This document shows, piece by piece, positions 1 through 9,022 of a DNA stretch of 10,836 nt. The stretch comes from DASWUD01 sp036401755 (GTDB lineage Bacteria; Pseudomonadota; Gammaproteobacteria; Thiohalomonadales; Thiohalomonadaceae), in contig DASWUD010000094.1 of the NCBI GenBank assembly GCA_036401755.1, positions 1-10,836 on the forward strand, read 5' to 3'. Made by a program: the position numbers and the translations under genes. The notes under the pieces were generated by a model, which did no database searches, was not told the origin of the DNA, and was given only the letters and a program-made list of their open reading frames with translations. The number at the start of each line of letters is the position of its first letter. Position 1 is the first letter of the stretch.

Positions 1-135
1 CGCACCGACCTGGGCGGCCCCGAGGCAGAGCGCAGCGCGGAGGAGGGCGCCGCCAGCATCGTCTGGGCAGCCGTGCTGCCGAAGAGCGGTCCGAACGGCG
101 GCTTCTTCCGCGATGGCGAACCGCTCAGCTGGTAA
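1..135 (+). CDS. C-terminal fragment of a short-chain dehydrogenase/reductase (5' end outside window)
   Basis: The frame starting at base 1 is open for 44 codons and ends at TAA (133-135). The end of the peptide, with GGFFRDGEPLSW at the C terminus and an earlier RTDLGG followed by an acidic stretch and an EEGAASIVW segment, is typical of the tail of classical short-chain dehydrogenases of the carbonyl-reductase-like type. These enzymes use NAD(P)(H) to reduce or oxidise carbonyl/alcohol groups; the substrate cannot be told. The Rossmann motif and the catalytic Tyr-x-x-x-Lys lie upstream of the window. It is probably an unrelated neighbour at the edge of the selenium cluster. The family call rests on C-terminal similarity alone. 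Confidence 0.75.
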   Translation, partial: RTDLGGPEAERSAEEGAASIVWAAVLPKSGPNGGFFRDGEPLSW

Positions 136-250
136 CCCATATCCTGCTTTCCCGCCAGCATCCATCTTCTCGCAGGGAAAATCGCAGAAAAGAGTGTTCC
201 GGCTTTACCTCCTCGAAAACGCGTCTACCTTTGTGAAAATGGACGATGAG

Positions 251-270
251 ACGTGGCAGGTGCTGCCCGT
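251..270 (+). promoter_or_regulatory. SECIS-like hairpin in the selA leader (putative SelB-binding autoregulatory element)
   Basis: The RNA folds as a perfect hairpin. ACG (251-253) pairs with CGU (268-270), U254 is bulged, GGCAG (255-259) pairs with CUGCC (263-267), and the apical loop is G260-U261-G262. The core of the fdnG SECIS in this window has the same plan: three pairs, bulged U, five pairs, then a three-base loop starting GU. In both, the loop G lies six bases 3' of the bulged U. In E. coli the bulged U and the loop GU are the SelB recognition determinants. A SECIS-like element in the E. coli selAB leader is known to let SelB with Sec-tRNA-Sec lower selAB expression. Here the hairpin ends one base before the GAGG ribosome binding site (271-274) and seven bases before the selA ATG, so bound SelB should block initiation. 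The fold is seen by eye; the function is inferred. The rest of the leader (136-250) shows no convincing promoter. Confidence 0.7.
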
Positions 271-277
271 GAGGAAA

Positions 278-1710
278 ATGGCTAACAAAAACGAAACACT
301 GGCTGTCGCTGCTACCCCTGCCAAGCACCCTCCCGCGGTGGATCGACTGCTCGGCTCTGCGCAAAGCCTTGCACTCATCGCACAACATGGACGCCCCTTT
401 GTCACAACCACGCTGCGCGCCGTACTCGATGAAGTGCGTACCGAGCATGCGAAATCCGGCATTGATGAGCTCTTCAGCGAATCGCTGCTCATGGGGCGCC
501 TCACCCAACAATTGGAGAAGAAATCACGTCCCGCCCTGCGCCCGCTCTTCAATCTCACCGGTACTGTACTCCACACCAATCTCGGTCGTGCCCTGTTGCC
601 GGAGGAGGCGATCAATGCGGTAGCCGTGGCGGCGCGCACTCCCAGCAATCTGGAGTTCGACCTGCGCAAAGGGGCACGTGGTGATCGCGACGAGTTGATC
701 GTCGAGCTCATCCGCGAACTCACCGGCGCCGAGGCAGCCACGGTGGTCAACAACAATGCCGCCGCGGTGCTGTTGATCCTCAACACTCTGGCGCTGCGCA
801 AGGAGGTAATCGTCTCGCGTGGCGAACTGGTGGAGATCGGCGGCGCCTTCCGCATCCCCGACGTGATGAGCCGTGCCGGTGCCAAACTGCGCGAGGTGGG
901 TACCACCAACCGTACCCACCGCCGCGATTTCGAAGAGGCACTCTCGCCACGCACCGCGCTGCTGCTCAAGGTGCACACCAGCAACTATGCCATTCAGGGT
1001 TTCACCGCCAGCGTCTCCGAAACAGAGCTGGCCACCCTCGCCCACAACGCCGGACTCCCCTTCGCCATCGACCTCGGCAGCGGCACCTTCATCGACCTGG
1101 AACGCTTCGGCCTGCCCCACGAACCGACCGTGCAGGAGGCTCTGGCGGCCGGCGCCGATCTGGTCACCTTCAGTGGCGACAAATTGTTGGGCGGGCCACA
1201 GGCAGGCATCATCGTGGGCCGTCGCGATTTAATCACTCGCATCAAGAAGAATCCGCTCAAGCGCGCCCTGCGTTGCGACAAGATGACACTGGCAGCACTG
1301 GAGGCAGTGCTGCGTCTCTATCGCGACCCGGAGCGATTGTCTGAACACTTTCCTACATTGCGTCTGCTTACTCGCCCGGAATGGGAGATACTCGCCTGTG
1401 CCCAGCGACTGCTGCCTGGCGTGAGCTCAGCATTAGCTGAAAAAGCCAAGGTATCTCTGGAGCCATGCCAAAGCCAGATCGGCTCGGGGGCTTTACCGGT
1501 GGAGCGGCTACCGAGTGTTGCCCTCACCCTCAAGCCACAGGTTCGCGGCAAGGGTGAGGGGCGTACATTGCAGCGGCTGGAGGCGGCCTTCCGCTCTCTG
1601 CCAGTGCCCGTCATTGGTCGCATCGAAGCGGGCGCACTGCGTTTCGACCTGCGCTGTCTGGAGGACGAGGCAGGTTTCCTTGCACAACTTCAACATCTGG
1701 AGTTGCCGCT

Positions 1711-1714
<4 letters not shown>
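278..1714 (+). CDS. selA: L-seryl-tRNA(Sec) selenium transferase (selenocysteine synthase)
   Basis: SelA is a PLP-dependent cytosolic enzyme that converts Ser-tRNA-Sec to Sec-tRNA-Sec using selenophosphate. The 478-residue product matches E. coli SelA (463 residues) along its length, with signatures such as NLTGTVLHTNLGRALL, VNNNAAAVLL, SRGELVEIGGAFRIPDVM and VGTTNRTH. The PLP-binding lysine lies in FSGDKLLGGPQAGIIVG and is Lys302 with this start (Lys295 in E. coli). The frame is open back to 113, but that start would overlap the upstream dehydrogenase, and ATG 239 has no ribosome binding site. ATG 278 is preceded by GAGG (271-274, short spacing) and gives the N terminus expected for the family, with PPAVDRLL near residue 20. 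The gene overlaps selB by four bases, implying translational coupling. The SECIS-like hairpin just upstream suggests SelB-dependent repression. No key residue appears missing. Confidence 0.96.
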
Positions 1715-3609
<1,895 letters not shown>

Positions 3610-3679
3610 GATGGCCCGAACAACGCAACCATCGCTTGCCCAAACGGCCACAACACCATTCATGCAGAGTTCCACCCTT

Positions 3680-3776
3680 GGAAGAGATTCGCTCCCCGGT
3701 GGGACGGCCGGACTTCAAATCCGGAGAGGGCCGCCAGGCGTCCCTTCGTGGGTTCGACTCCCACTCTCTTCCGCCA
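3680..3776 (+). tRNA. selC: tRNA-Sec (UCA anticodon)
   Basis: This 97-base tRNA gene includes an encoded CCA (3774-3776) and the discriminator G3773. The acceptor stem has eight pairs, GGAAGAGA (3680-3687) with TCTCTTCC (3765-3772). The anticodon arm is CCGGA, loop CTTCAAA and TCCGG (3708-3724), with anticodon TCA at 3715-3717 reading UGA. A long variable arm (about 3725-3747) pairs GGG with CCC and CGC with GCG. The T arm is GTGGG, TTCGACT, CCCAC (3748-3764). Eight acceptor plus five T-stem pairs is the bacterial tRNA-Sec plan, and the sequence closely resembles E. coli selC. The D arm (3690-3706) keeps six pairs around a CGGT loop only if C3692 is bulged. The gene sits between selB and selD, so it may be cut from a sel transcript; no clear promoter of its own was seen in 3610-3679. 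Confidence 0.97.
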
Positions 3777-3800
3777 CCTATCCACCCTGCCTTAATCCGC

Positions 3801-3819
3801 GGGCACTGTTTGATTGCCC
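3801..3819 (+). other. Small hairpin just before the selD ribosome binding site
   Basis: GGGCA (3801-3805) can pair with TGCCC (3815-3819) around a nine-base loop. It ends two bases before the AAGGAG Shine-Dalgarno sequence of selD (3822-3827). The stem is short and the loop lacks the bulged-U/GU arrangement of a SECIS element, so no specific function is assigned. It could modestly affect selD initiation, or be chance in GC-rich DNA. Confidence 0.25.
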
Positions 3820-3832
3820 ATAAGGAGTTCCC

Positions 3833-4900
3833 ATGACCAGCGCCGTTCCCGCTCACTTCTCTGAAGTGCGTCTCACTCAGCTCTCCCACGGTGGCGGCTG
3901 CGGCTGCAAGATCGCCCCCGGCGTGTTGCGCAAAGCACTCGAAGGGATGGGTGGTGGCTTTGCCCATCCGGCGCTGATGGTGGGCAACGAAACCAGCGAC
4001 GATGCCGCGGTGTGGCGCCTCAATGATGAGCAGGCGCTCATCGCCACCACCGACTTCTTCATGCCTATCGTTGATGATCCCTACGACTTCGGCCGTATCG
4101 CCGCGACCAACGCTCTCTCCGACGTCTACGCCATGGGCGGCACCCCGACCCTGGCGCTGGCCATCGTCGGCATGCCCATCAACACCCTGCCGATGGCCAC
4201 CATCCGCCGCATCCTCGAAGGTGGCGCGGAGGTGTGCCGCACCGCTGGGGTGGCCCTGGCCGGCGGCCATTCCATCGATAGCGCCGAGCCCATCTATGGC
4301 CTGGCGGCAATGGGGGTGGTCCACCCACACAAAGTGAAGCGCAACGACCGGGCGCAGGCGGGGGATCTGCTGGTGCTGGGCAAGCCGCTCGGCGTTGGCA
4401 TCCTGGCCACCGCTCTGAAAAAAGGGCTGCTCGATGCGGACGGCTATGCGGAGATGATCGCCTGCACCACCCAGCTCAACCGTGTCGGTGTGCAACTGGC
4501 CGAGGTGGCCGGCGTGCATGCCCTCACCGATGTTACTGGCTTTGGCCTGCTCGGCCATCTGCTGGAGATCTGCCGTGGCTCAAACCTCGCTGCCGAGCTC
4601 GATTTCGCCCAGGTACCCATCCTGCCCAGCGCTGCCGCCCTCGCCCCACGCGGCATCGGCCCCGGCGCCATTGAACGCAACTGGGAGAGCTACGGCACAG
4701 AAGTGCGGCTTGCCTCGGTTCTCCCCACCTGGACCCAGCGCATCCTTAGCGATCCCCAGACCAGCGGCGGACTACTCGCCGCCTGCGCACCACACAGCGT
4801 CAATGAGGTGCTGAGGCTGTTCCACGAGGCGGGCTTCGCCTCTGCCGCCATCATCGGCCGGATAACACAGGGAAACTCTGTAGTACACGTCCTTTCCTAG
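3833..4900 (+). CDS. selD: Selenide, water dikinase (selenophosphate synthetase)
   Basis: SelD makes selenophosphate, AMP and phosphate from selenide and ATP, supplying the selenium donor for SelA. The 355-residue product aligns with E. coli SelD (347 residues) with a constant offset of six through its first two thirds. SHGGGCGCK places the catalytic cysteine at Cys23 and the essential lysine at Lys26 (Cys17 and Lys20 in E. coli). The Mg/ATP-binding aspartates correspond to Asp57 (SDDAAV), Asp97 (SDVYAMGG) and Asp233 (TDVTGFG). DPQTSGG occurs near the C terminus. The active-site residue is Cys, not Sec, so SelD synthesis does not itself need the Sec machinery. ATG 3833 has AAGGAG at 3822-3827, five bases upstream. 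The gene follows selC by 56 bases and ends in TAG. A YbbB/SelU-type gene for tRNA selenation is not present in the window. Confidence 0.97.
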   Translation: MTSAVPAHFSEVRLTQLSHGGGCGCKIAPGVLRKALEGMGGGFAHPALMVGNETSDDAAVWRLNDEQALIATTDFFMPIVDDPYDFGRIAATNALSDVYAMGGTPTLALAIVGMPINTLPMATIRRILEGGAEVCRTAGVALAGGHSIDSAEPIYGLAAMGVVHPHKVKRNDRAQAGDLLVLGKPLGVGILATALKKGLLDADGYAEMIACTTQLNRVGVQLAEVAGVHALTDVTGFGLLGHLLEICRGSNLAAELDFAQVPILPSAAALAPRGIGPGAIERNWESYGTEVRLASVLPTWTQRILSDPQTSGGLLAACAPHSVNEVLRLFHEAGFASAAIIGRITQGNSVVHVLS

Positions 4901-4946
4901 GGCCTGCACCCCACTTGGTCTCATTCAGCAGGTGACTTCTCACTCA

Positions 4947-4969
4947 AGCTTTGACTAATGGCCAAAGCT
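4947..4969. repeat. Perfect 7-bp inverted repeat over the fdnG promoter -35 region
   Basis: AGCTTTG (4947-4953) and CAAAGCT (4963-4969) are exact reverse complements separated by nine bases. The repeat covers the putative -35 element TTGACT (4951-4956) and part of the spacer. Its two half-sites are centred 16 bases apart, so it could be an operator for a dimeric regulator. It does not match the FNR consensus TTGAT-N4-ATCAA, and I see no NarL heptamer pair beside it. The repeat is directly visible; a regulatory role is inference. Confidence 0.4.
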
Positions 4970-4979
4970 GAACTTTTAT
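4951..4979 (+). promoter_or_regulatory. Putative sigma-70 promoter of the fdnGHI-fdhE operon
   Basis: TTGACT (4951-4956, five of six matches to TTGACA) lies 17 bases upstream of TTTTAT (4974-4979, four of six matches to TATAAT). Transcription would start near 4986, giving an fdnG leader of about 82 bases. This is the longest gene-free gap between the sel genes and the formate dehydrogenase genes. It is also locally AT-rich, which suits a separate operon promoter. It was found by eye only. Confidence 0.5.
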
Positions 4980-5018
4980 TACCTTCTGCTTCAGCGGCTC
5001 ACCATTGCCGAAATGACA

Positions 5019-5036
5019 CTGGGAGGATGCTTCCAG
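5019..5036 (+). other. Stable hairpin in the fdnG mRNA leader
   Basis: CTGGGAG (5019-5025) pairs with CTTCCAG (5030-5036) through seven pairs, one of them G-U, around the loop GATG. It lies between the putative promoter and the fdnG ribosome binding site. No T-run follows (the next bases are CAAAACC), so it is not an intrinsic terminator. It also lacks the bulged U and loop GU of a SECIS element. It may stabilise the transcript or be a regulatory target. Confidence 0.35.
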
Positions 5037-5067
5037 CAAAACCAAAAACGAACAGGAGGAGAGGTCA

Positions 5068-8000
5068 ATGCAAGTTACACGGCGGCAGTTCTTCAAGATC
5101 TGCTCGACCGGGATGGGAACGGCGAGTATCGCCCTGATGGGATTCTCGCCAAACCAGGCTCTGGCCGAAACGCGGACCTTCAAGCTGGCGCGCGCCACCG
5201 AGACACGGAATACGTGTCCCTACTGCTCGGTGTCGTGCGGTCTTCTCATGTACTCCCTCGGCGACAAGGCCAAGAACGCCAAGGCGGAGATCTACCATAT
5301 CGAGGGCGACCCCGATCACCCGGTGAACCGCGGCACGCTCTGTCCGAAGGGGGCGGGCCTGCTCGACTTCGTGCACAGCCCCAACCGTCTCAAGTACCCC
5401 GAATACCGCGCCCCCGGCTCCGACAAATGGGAACGTATCAGCTGGGATGAGGCGTTCACCAAAGTAGCCACGCTGATGAAGGCAGATCGCGACAAGAACT
5501 TCATCGCCAAAAATGCCGCGGGCGCCACGGTGAACCGCTGGACCACCACCAGCTTCCTCGCCGCCTCCGCCTCAAGCAACGAAACCGGTTGGATCACCCA
5601 CAAGGTGATCCGCAGCACCGGCATGCTGGGATTCGACAACCAGGCACGTGTCTGACACGGACCGACGGTAGCCAGTCTGGCTCCGACGTTCGGTCGAGGC
5701 GCGATGACCAACCACTGGGTTGACATCAAGAATGCCAATGTCGTTGTGGTGATGGGCGGTAACGCCGCCGAGGCCCACCCCTGCGGTTTCAAATGGGTGG
5801 CCGAGGCGAAGAAGCACAATAATGCGACTTTCATCGTCATCGATCCGCGCTTTACCCGCTCGGCATCGCTGGCGGACCACTATTTCCCCATTCGCACCGG
5901 CACGGATATCGCGTTCCTGGGCGGTGTGATCAACTACCTGCTCAGCAACGACAAGATCCAGCACGAGTACGTCAGGAACTACACCAACGCGCCCTTAATC
6001 GTGAGCGAAGGTTTCAAGTTCGAAGATGGCCTCTTCTCCGGTTACGACGAACCGGGACGCAAATACGACCGCAGCTCGTGGGGCTACGAGATGGGAGCGG
6101 ATGGCTATGCCACGGTCGACATGACCCTGCAACATCCGCGCTGCGTGCTCAACATGATGAAGCAGCACTACTCCCGCTACACGCCGGAGATGGTGAGCAA
6201 TATCACCGGCACCCCCAAGGAGGAGTTCCTCAAGGTCTGCGAAATCCTCGCTACCACCTCGGTGCCCAATCGCACCACCACCTTCATGTACGCCCTCGGC
6301 TGGACCCAGCACTCGGTGGGTTCGCAGATGATCCGTACGTGCGCCTTGGTGCAGCTGCTGCTGGGCAACATCGGCATGCCGGGCGGTGGCGTCAATGCAC
6401 TACGTGGCCATTCCAACATCCAGGGGCTCACCGATCTGGGGCTGCTCTCCAACCTGTTGCCGGGCTACCTGACGCTGCCCAACGAGAAGGAGAGCGACTA
6501 CCAGGCCTACATCGACAAGCGCACCCTGAAGCCGTTGCGTCCCAACCAGTTCAACTACTGGTCGAACTACCCCAAGTTCCACGTCAGCCTGATGAAGTCG
6601 TGGTGGGGTGACATGGCGACAAAGGAGAACAACTGGTGCTACGACTGGCTGCCCAAGCTGGATGTTGAGTACGACATCATGCGCCAGTTCGAGTTGATGT
6701 ATCAGGGCAAGATGAATGGCTACTTCTGCCAGGGCTTCAACCCATTGGGCTCGGTGCCCAATAAGGCAAAACTCATCGCCGGCCTCTCCCAGCTCAAGTA
6801 TCTGGTGGTGATCGATCCGCTGGCGACGGATACCTCCTGCTTCTGGGAGAACCACGGTGAGTACAACGACGTGGACCCCGCCAAGATCATGACGGAGGTG
6901 ATCCGTTTGCCGTCGGGTTGTTTTGCCGAGGAGGATGGCTCGCTCACCAACAGCGGACGCTGGCTGCAATGGCATTTCAAAGGGGCCGAGCCGCCAGGCG
7001 AGGCAAAGGGCGATGCGGAGATCATGGCCGGCATCTTCCTGAAGTTGCGCGAACTGTACAGGAAAGAGGGCGGCGCATTCCCCGATGCGATCCTGAACAT
7101 GAGCTGGAACTACGCCATTCCCCACGTCCCCTCTGCCGAGGAGTTGGCGAAGGAGTACAACGGCAAGGCGCTCTCCGACCTCATCGATGCCAAAGACCCG
7201 ACCAAGGTGCTGGTGAAAAAAGGGCAGCTGCTCGACGGCTTCGCCCAGCTCAAGGATGACGGCTCCACCGCCTGCGGTTGCTGGCTCTTCTCCGGCTCCT
7301 GGACCGAGAAGGGCAACATGATGGCACGGCGTGACAACTCCGATCCGAGCGGACTGGGCAACACCCTCAACTGGGCCTACTCCTGGCCAGCCAACCGGCG
7401 AATTCTCTACAACCGCGCCTCGTGCGATCCCAGCGGCAAGCCGTGGGATCCGAACCGCAAGCTGGTGTGGTGGGATGGCGCCAAGTGGACGGGAGCCGAT
7501 GTACCCGACATCAAGCCGGACTCTGCACCGAGTGAAGGGATGAACCCCTTCATCATGCAGCCGGAGGGTGTGGGGCGCCTCTATGCCATCGACAAGATGG
7601 CGGAAGGCCCTTTCCCCGAGCACTACGAGCCGTTCGAAACGCCGATCGGGACCAATCCTCTCCATCCCAAGGTAGTGAGCAATCCGGCGGCGCGCGTGTT
7701 CAAGGGCGACATGGAACAGTTCGGCAAGGCCGACAAGTTCCCCTACGCCGGCACCACCTACCGCCTCACCGAGCACTTCCACTTCTGGACCAAGCACACC
7801 GAGCTGGCCGCCATCATGCAGCCCCAGCAGTTCGTGGAGATCGGCGAGGAGTTGGCGAAGGAGAAGGGCATCAAGGCGGGCGACATGGTGAAGGTCTCCT
7901 CGAACCGCGGCGCGATCAAGGCGAAGGCGGTGGTGACCAAGCGCATCAAACCGCTGCAGGTCGATGGCAAGACGGTCCACCACGTGGGAGTTCCCATTCA

Positions 8001-8124
8001 CTGGGGCTTCAAGGGGGTCACCAAGCCGGGCTACCTCGCCAACACCTTGACGCCGGTAGTCGGTGACGCCAACAGCCAGACGCCTGAGTTCAAGTCGTTC
8101 CTGGTCAACATCGAGAAGGCATGA
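5068..8124 (+). CDS. fdnG: Formate dehydrogenase-N type alpha subunit, selenocysteine-containing (UGA read through at 5653-5655)
   Basis: This is the catalytic subunit of a membrane-bound, periplasm-facing formate dehydrogenase that oxidises formate to CO2 at a molybdenum bis-MGD centre. Read through the in-frame TGA at codon 196, it gives 1018 residues, close to E. coli FdnG (1015) and collinear with it on both sides of that codon. A twin-arginine signal, RRQFFK at 5-10, runs to a likely cleavage site after ALA33. Cys50, Cys53, Cys57 and Cys92 bind the proximal 4Fe-4S cluster, with Lys94 in LCPKGAG. NQARV leads into Sec196 and His197, the Mo ligand and its conserved partner. The C-terminal domain (roughly from 880) binds the dinucleotide cofactor. 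ATG 5068 has a strong AGGAGG eight bases upstream (5054-5059). fdnH follows after 10 bases. The homologous Fdh-O enzyme (fdoG) is the main alternative name. The gene itself ends in TGA. Confidence 0.97.
5653..5655 (+). other. Selenocysteine codon (UGA, residue 196 of FdnG)
   Basis: TGA interrupts the fdnG frame after NQARV and before HGPTVASLAPTFGRG, exactly where E. coli FdnG has Sec196. The frame continues for 822 more sense codons with uninterrupted family similarity. A SECIS hairpin lies directly downstream and selA, selB, selC and selD lie directly upstream. This is recoding, not a nonsense mutation. Confidence 0.97.
5661..5694 (+). promoter_or_regulatory. SECIS element of fdnG (bacterial, within the coding region)
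   Basis: Immediately after the UGA the mRNA can fold as follows. ACCG (5661-5664) pairs with CGGU (5691-5694), and after an internal loop CGG (5666-5668) pairs with CCG (5683-5685). U5669 is bulged, AGCCA (5670-5674) pairs with UGGCU (5678-5682), and the loop is G5675-U5676-C5677. The bulged U and loop GU, six bases apart, match the SelB contacts known for E. coli fdhF and fdnG. The apical GU lies 22 bases downstream of the U of UGA, the normal bacterial spacing. The hairpin is also coding sequence (from His197), so RNA structure and protein are selected together. Confidence 0.92.
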
Positions 8125-8134
8125 GGAGGCGGCT

Positions 8135-9022
8135 ATGGCACTGCAATCGTTAGATATCGAGCGCCGTTCGGCAACCACCACTCCCTCGCCTTCGCAACGG
8201 CAGACCATGGAGGTGGCGAAGCTCATCGACGTCACCACCTGCATCGGCTGCAAGGCGTGCCAGGTCGCGTGCATGGAGTGGAACGACGTGCGCGATGAGA
8301 TCGGCACCAATGTAGGCGTCTACGACAACCCTCCGGATCTCTCCGGCGCCTCGTGGACGGTGATGCGCTATACCGAGCATGAGGAGAACGGCAAGCTGGA
8401 GTGGCTGATCCGCAAGGACGGCTGCATGCACTGCGCCGATCCGGGCTGCCTCAAGGCGTGCCCGGCACCCGGCGCCATCATTCAGTACGCCAACGGCATC
8501 GTCGACTTCCACGAAGAGAACTGCATCGGCTGCGGCTACTGCATCACCGGCTGCCCGTTCAATGTTCCACGCATCTCCAAAAAGGACGGCAAGGCCTACA
8601 AGTGCACCCTCTGTTCCGACCGCGTCGCGGTCGGCATGGAACCGGCCTGCATCAAGGCGTGCCCCACCGGTGCGCTGCAGTTCGGCAGCAAGGAGCGGAT
8701 GAAGATGTACGCCGAGGAGCGCATTGTCGATTTGAAGTCACGTGGATTTGAGCAGGCCGGACTCTACGATCCGCCCGGTGTTGGCGGCACCCACGTGATG
8801 TACGTGCTGCACCATGCCGATCGCCCGGAGCTCTACGCCAAGCTTCCCAACAATCCACGCATCAGCCCCATGGTGAAGGTGTGGAAGGGGATCTCCAAGC
8901 CAGCCGCGATCGCAGGCCTCGGCCTGATCGCTGCTGGCGCCCTCCTCCATCTGGTCAGCCGTGGCCGCACGGTGGTCTTGCAAGAGCACGAGCAGGCAGC
9001 GAAAAAGGAGAGTGAATCATGA
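8135..9022 (+). CDS. fdnH: Formate dehydrogenase-N type beta subunit, four 4Fe-4S cluster protein
   Basis: FdnH carries electrons from the catalytic subunit to the cytochrome b subunit. The product has 295 residues (294 in E. coli). Sixteen cysteines fall in four groups: 36/39/42/46, 97/100/105/109, 130/133/136/140 and 157/160/172/176, enough for four 4Fe-4S clusters. One hydrophobic helix near 255-275 (AAIAGLGLIAAGALLHLV) should anchor the protein at the C terminus, with the cluster domain in the periplasm alongside FdnG. It lacks its own signal peptide; in the family it is exported together with FdnG by Tat. The frame is open back to 8063, but ATG 8135 is correct because AGGAGG (8124-8129) precedes it and it gives the family N terminus. 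The TGA stop overlaps the fdnI ATG by four bases. Confidence 0.96.
   Translation: MALQSLDIERRSATTTPSPSQRQTMEVAKLIDVTTCIGCKACQVACMEWNDVRDEIGTNVGVYDNPPDLSGASWTVMRYTEHEENGKLEWLIRKDGCMHCADPGCLKACPAPGAIIQYANGIVDFHEENCIGCGYCITGCPFNVPRISKKDGKAYKCTLCSDRVAVGMEPACIKACPTGALQFGSKERMKMYAEERIVDLKSRGFEQAGLYDPPGVGGTHVMYVLHHADRPELYAKLPNNPRISPMVKVWKGISKPAAIAGLGLIAAGALLHLVSRGRTVVLQEHEQAAKKESES

Noticed and set aside
148..180. TTTCCC/GGGAAA inverted repeat in the selA leader
   Set aside because: Six bases separated by 21 with no T-run or promoter overlap; expected by chance.
113..277. Longer SelA starting at 113 or 239
   Set aside because: A start at 113 overlaps the end of the upstream dehydrogenase gene, and neither start has a ribosome binding site. 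The added residues do not resemble the SelA N terminus, and the leader hairpin at 251-270 is better explained as untranslated RNA.
4951..4965. FNR site at TTGACTAATGGCCAA upstream of fdnG
   Set aside because: Only the first half-site resembles TTGAT; the second half does not match ATCAA at the four-base spacing.
5068..8124. fdnG as a pseudogene broken by a nonsense mutation, or two separate genes
   Set aside because: The TGA is at the known Sec position, is followed by a SECIS fold, lies next to a full set of sel genes, and the frame is intact on both sides.
6400..8310. 636-codon open frame on the minus strand across fdnG and fdnH
   Set aside because: It is a mirror of GC-rich codon use in two strongly conserved + strand genes. 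It has no recognisable protein motif and no support beyond being open.
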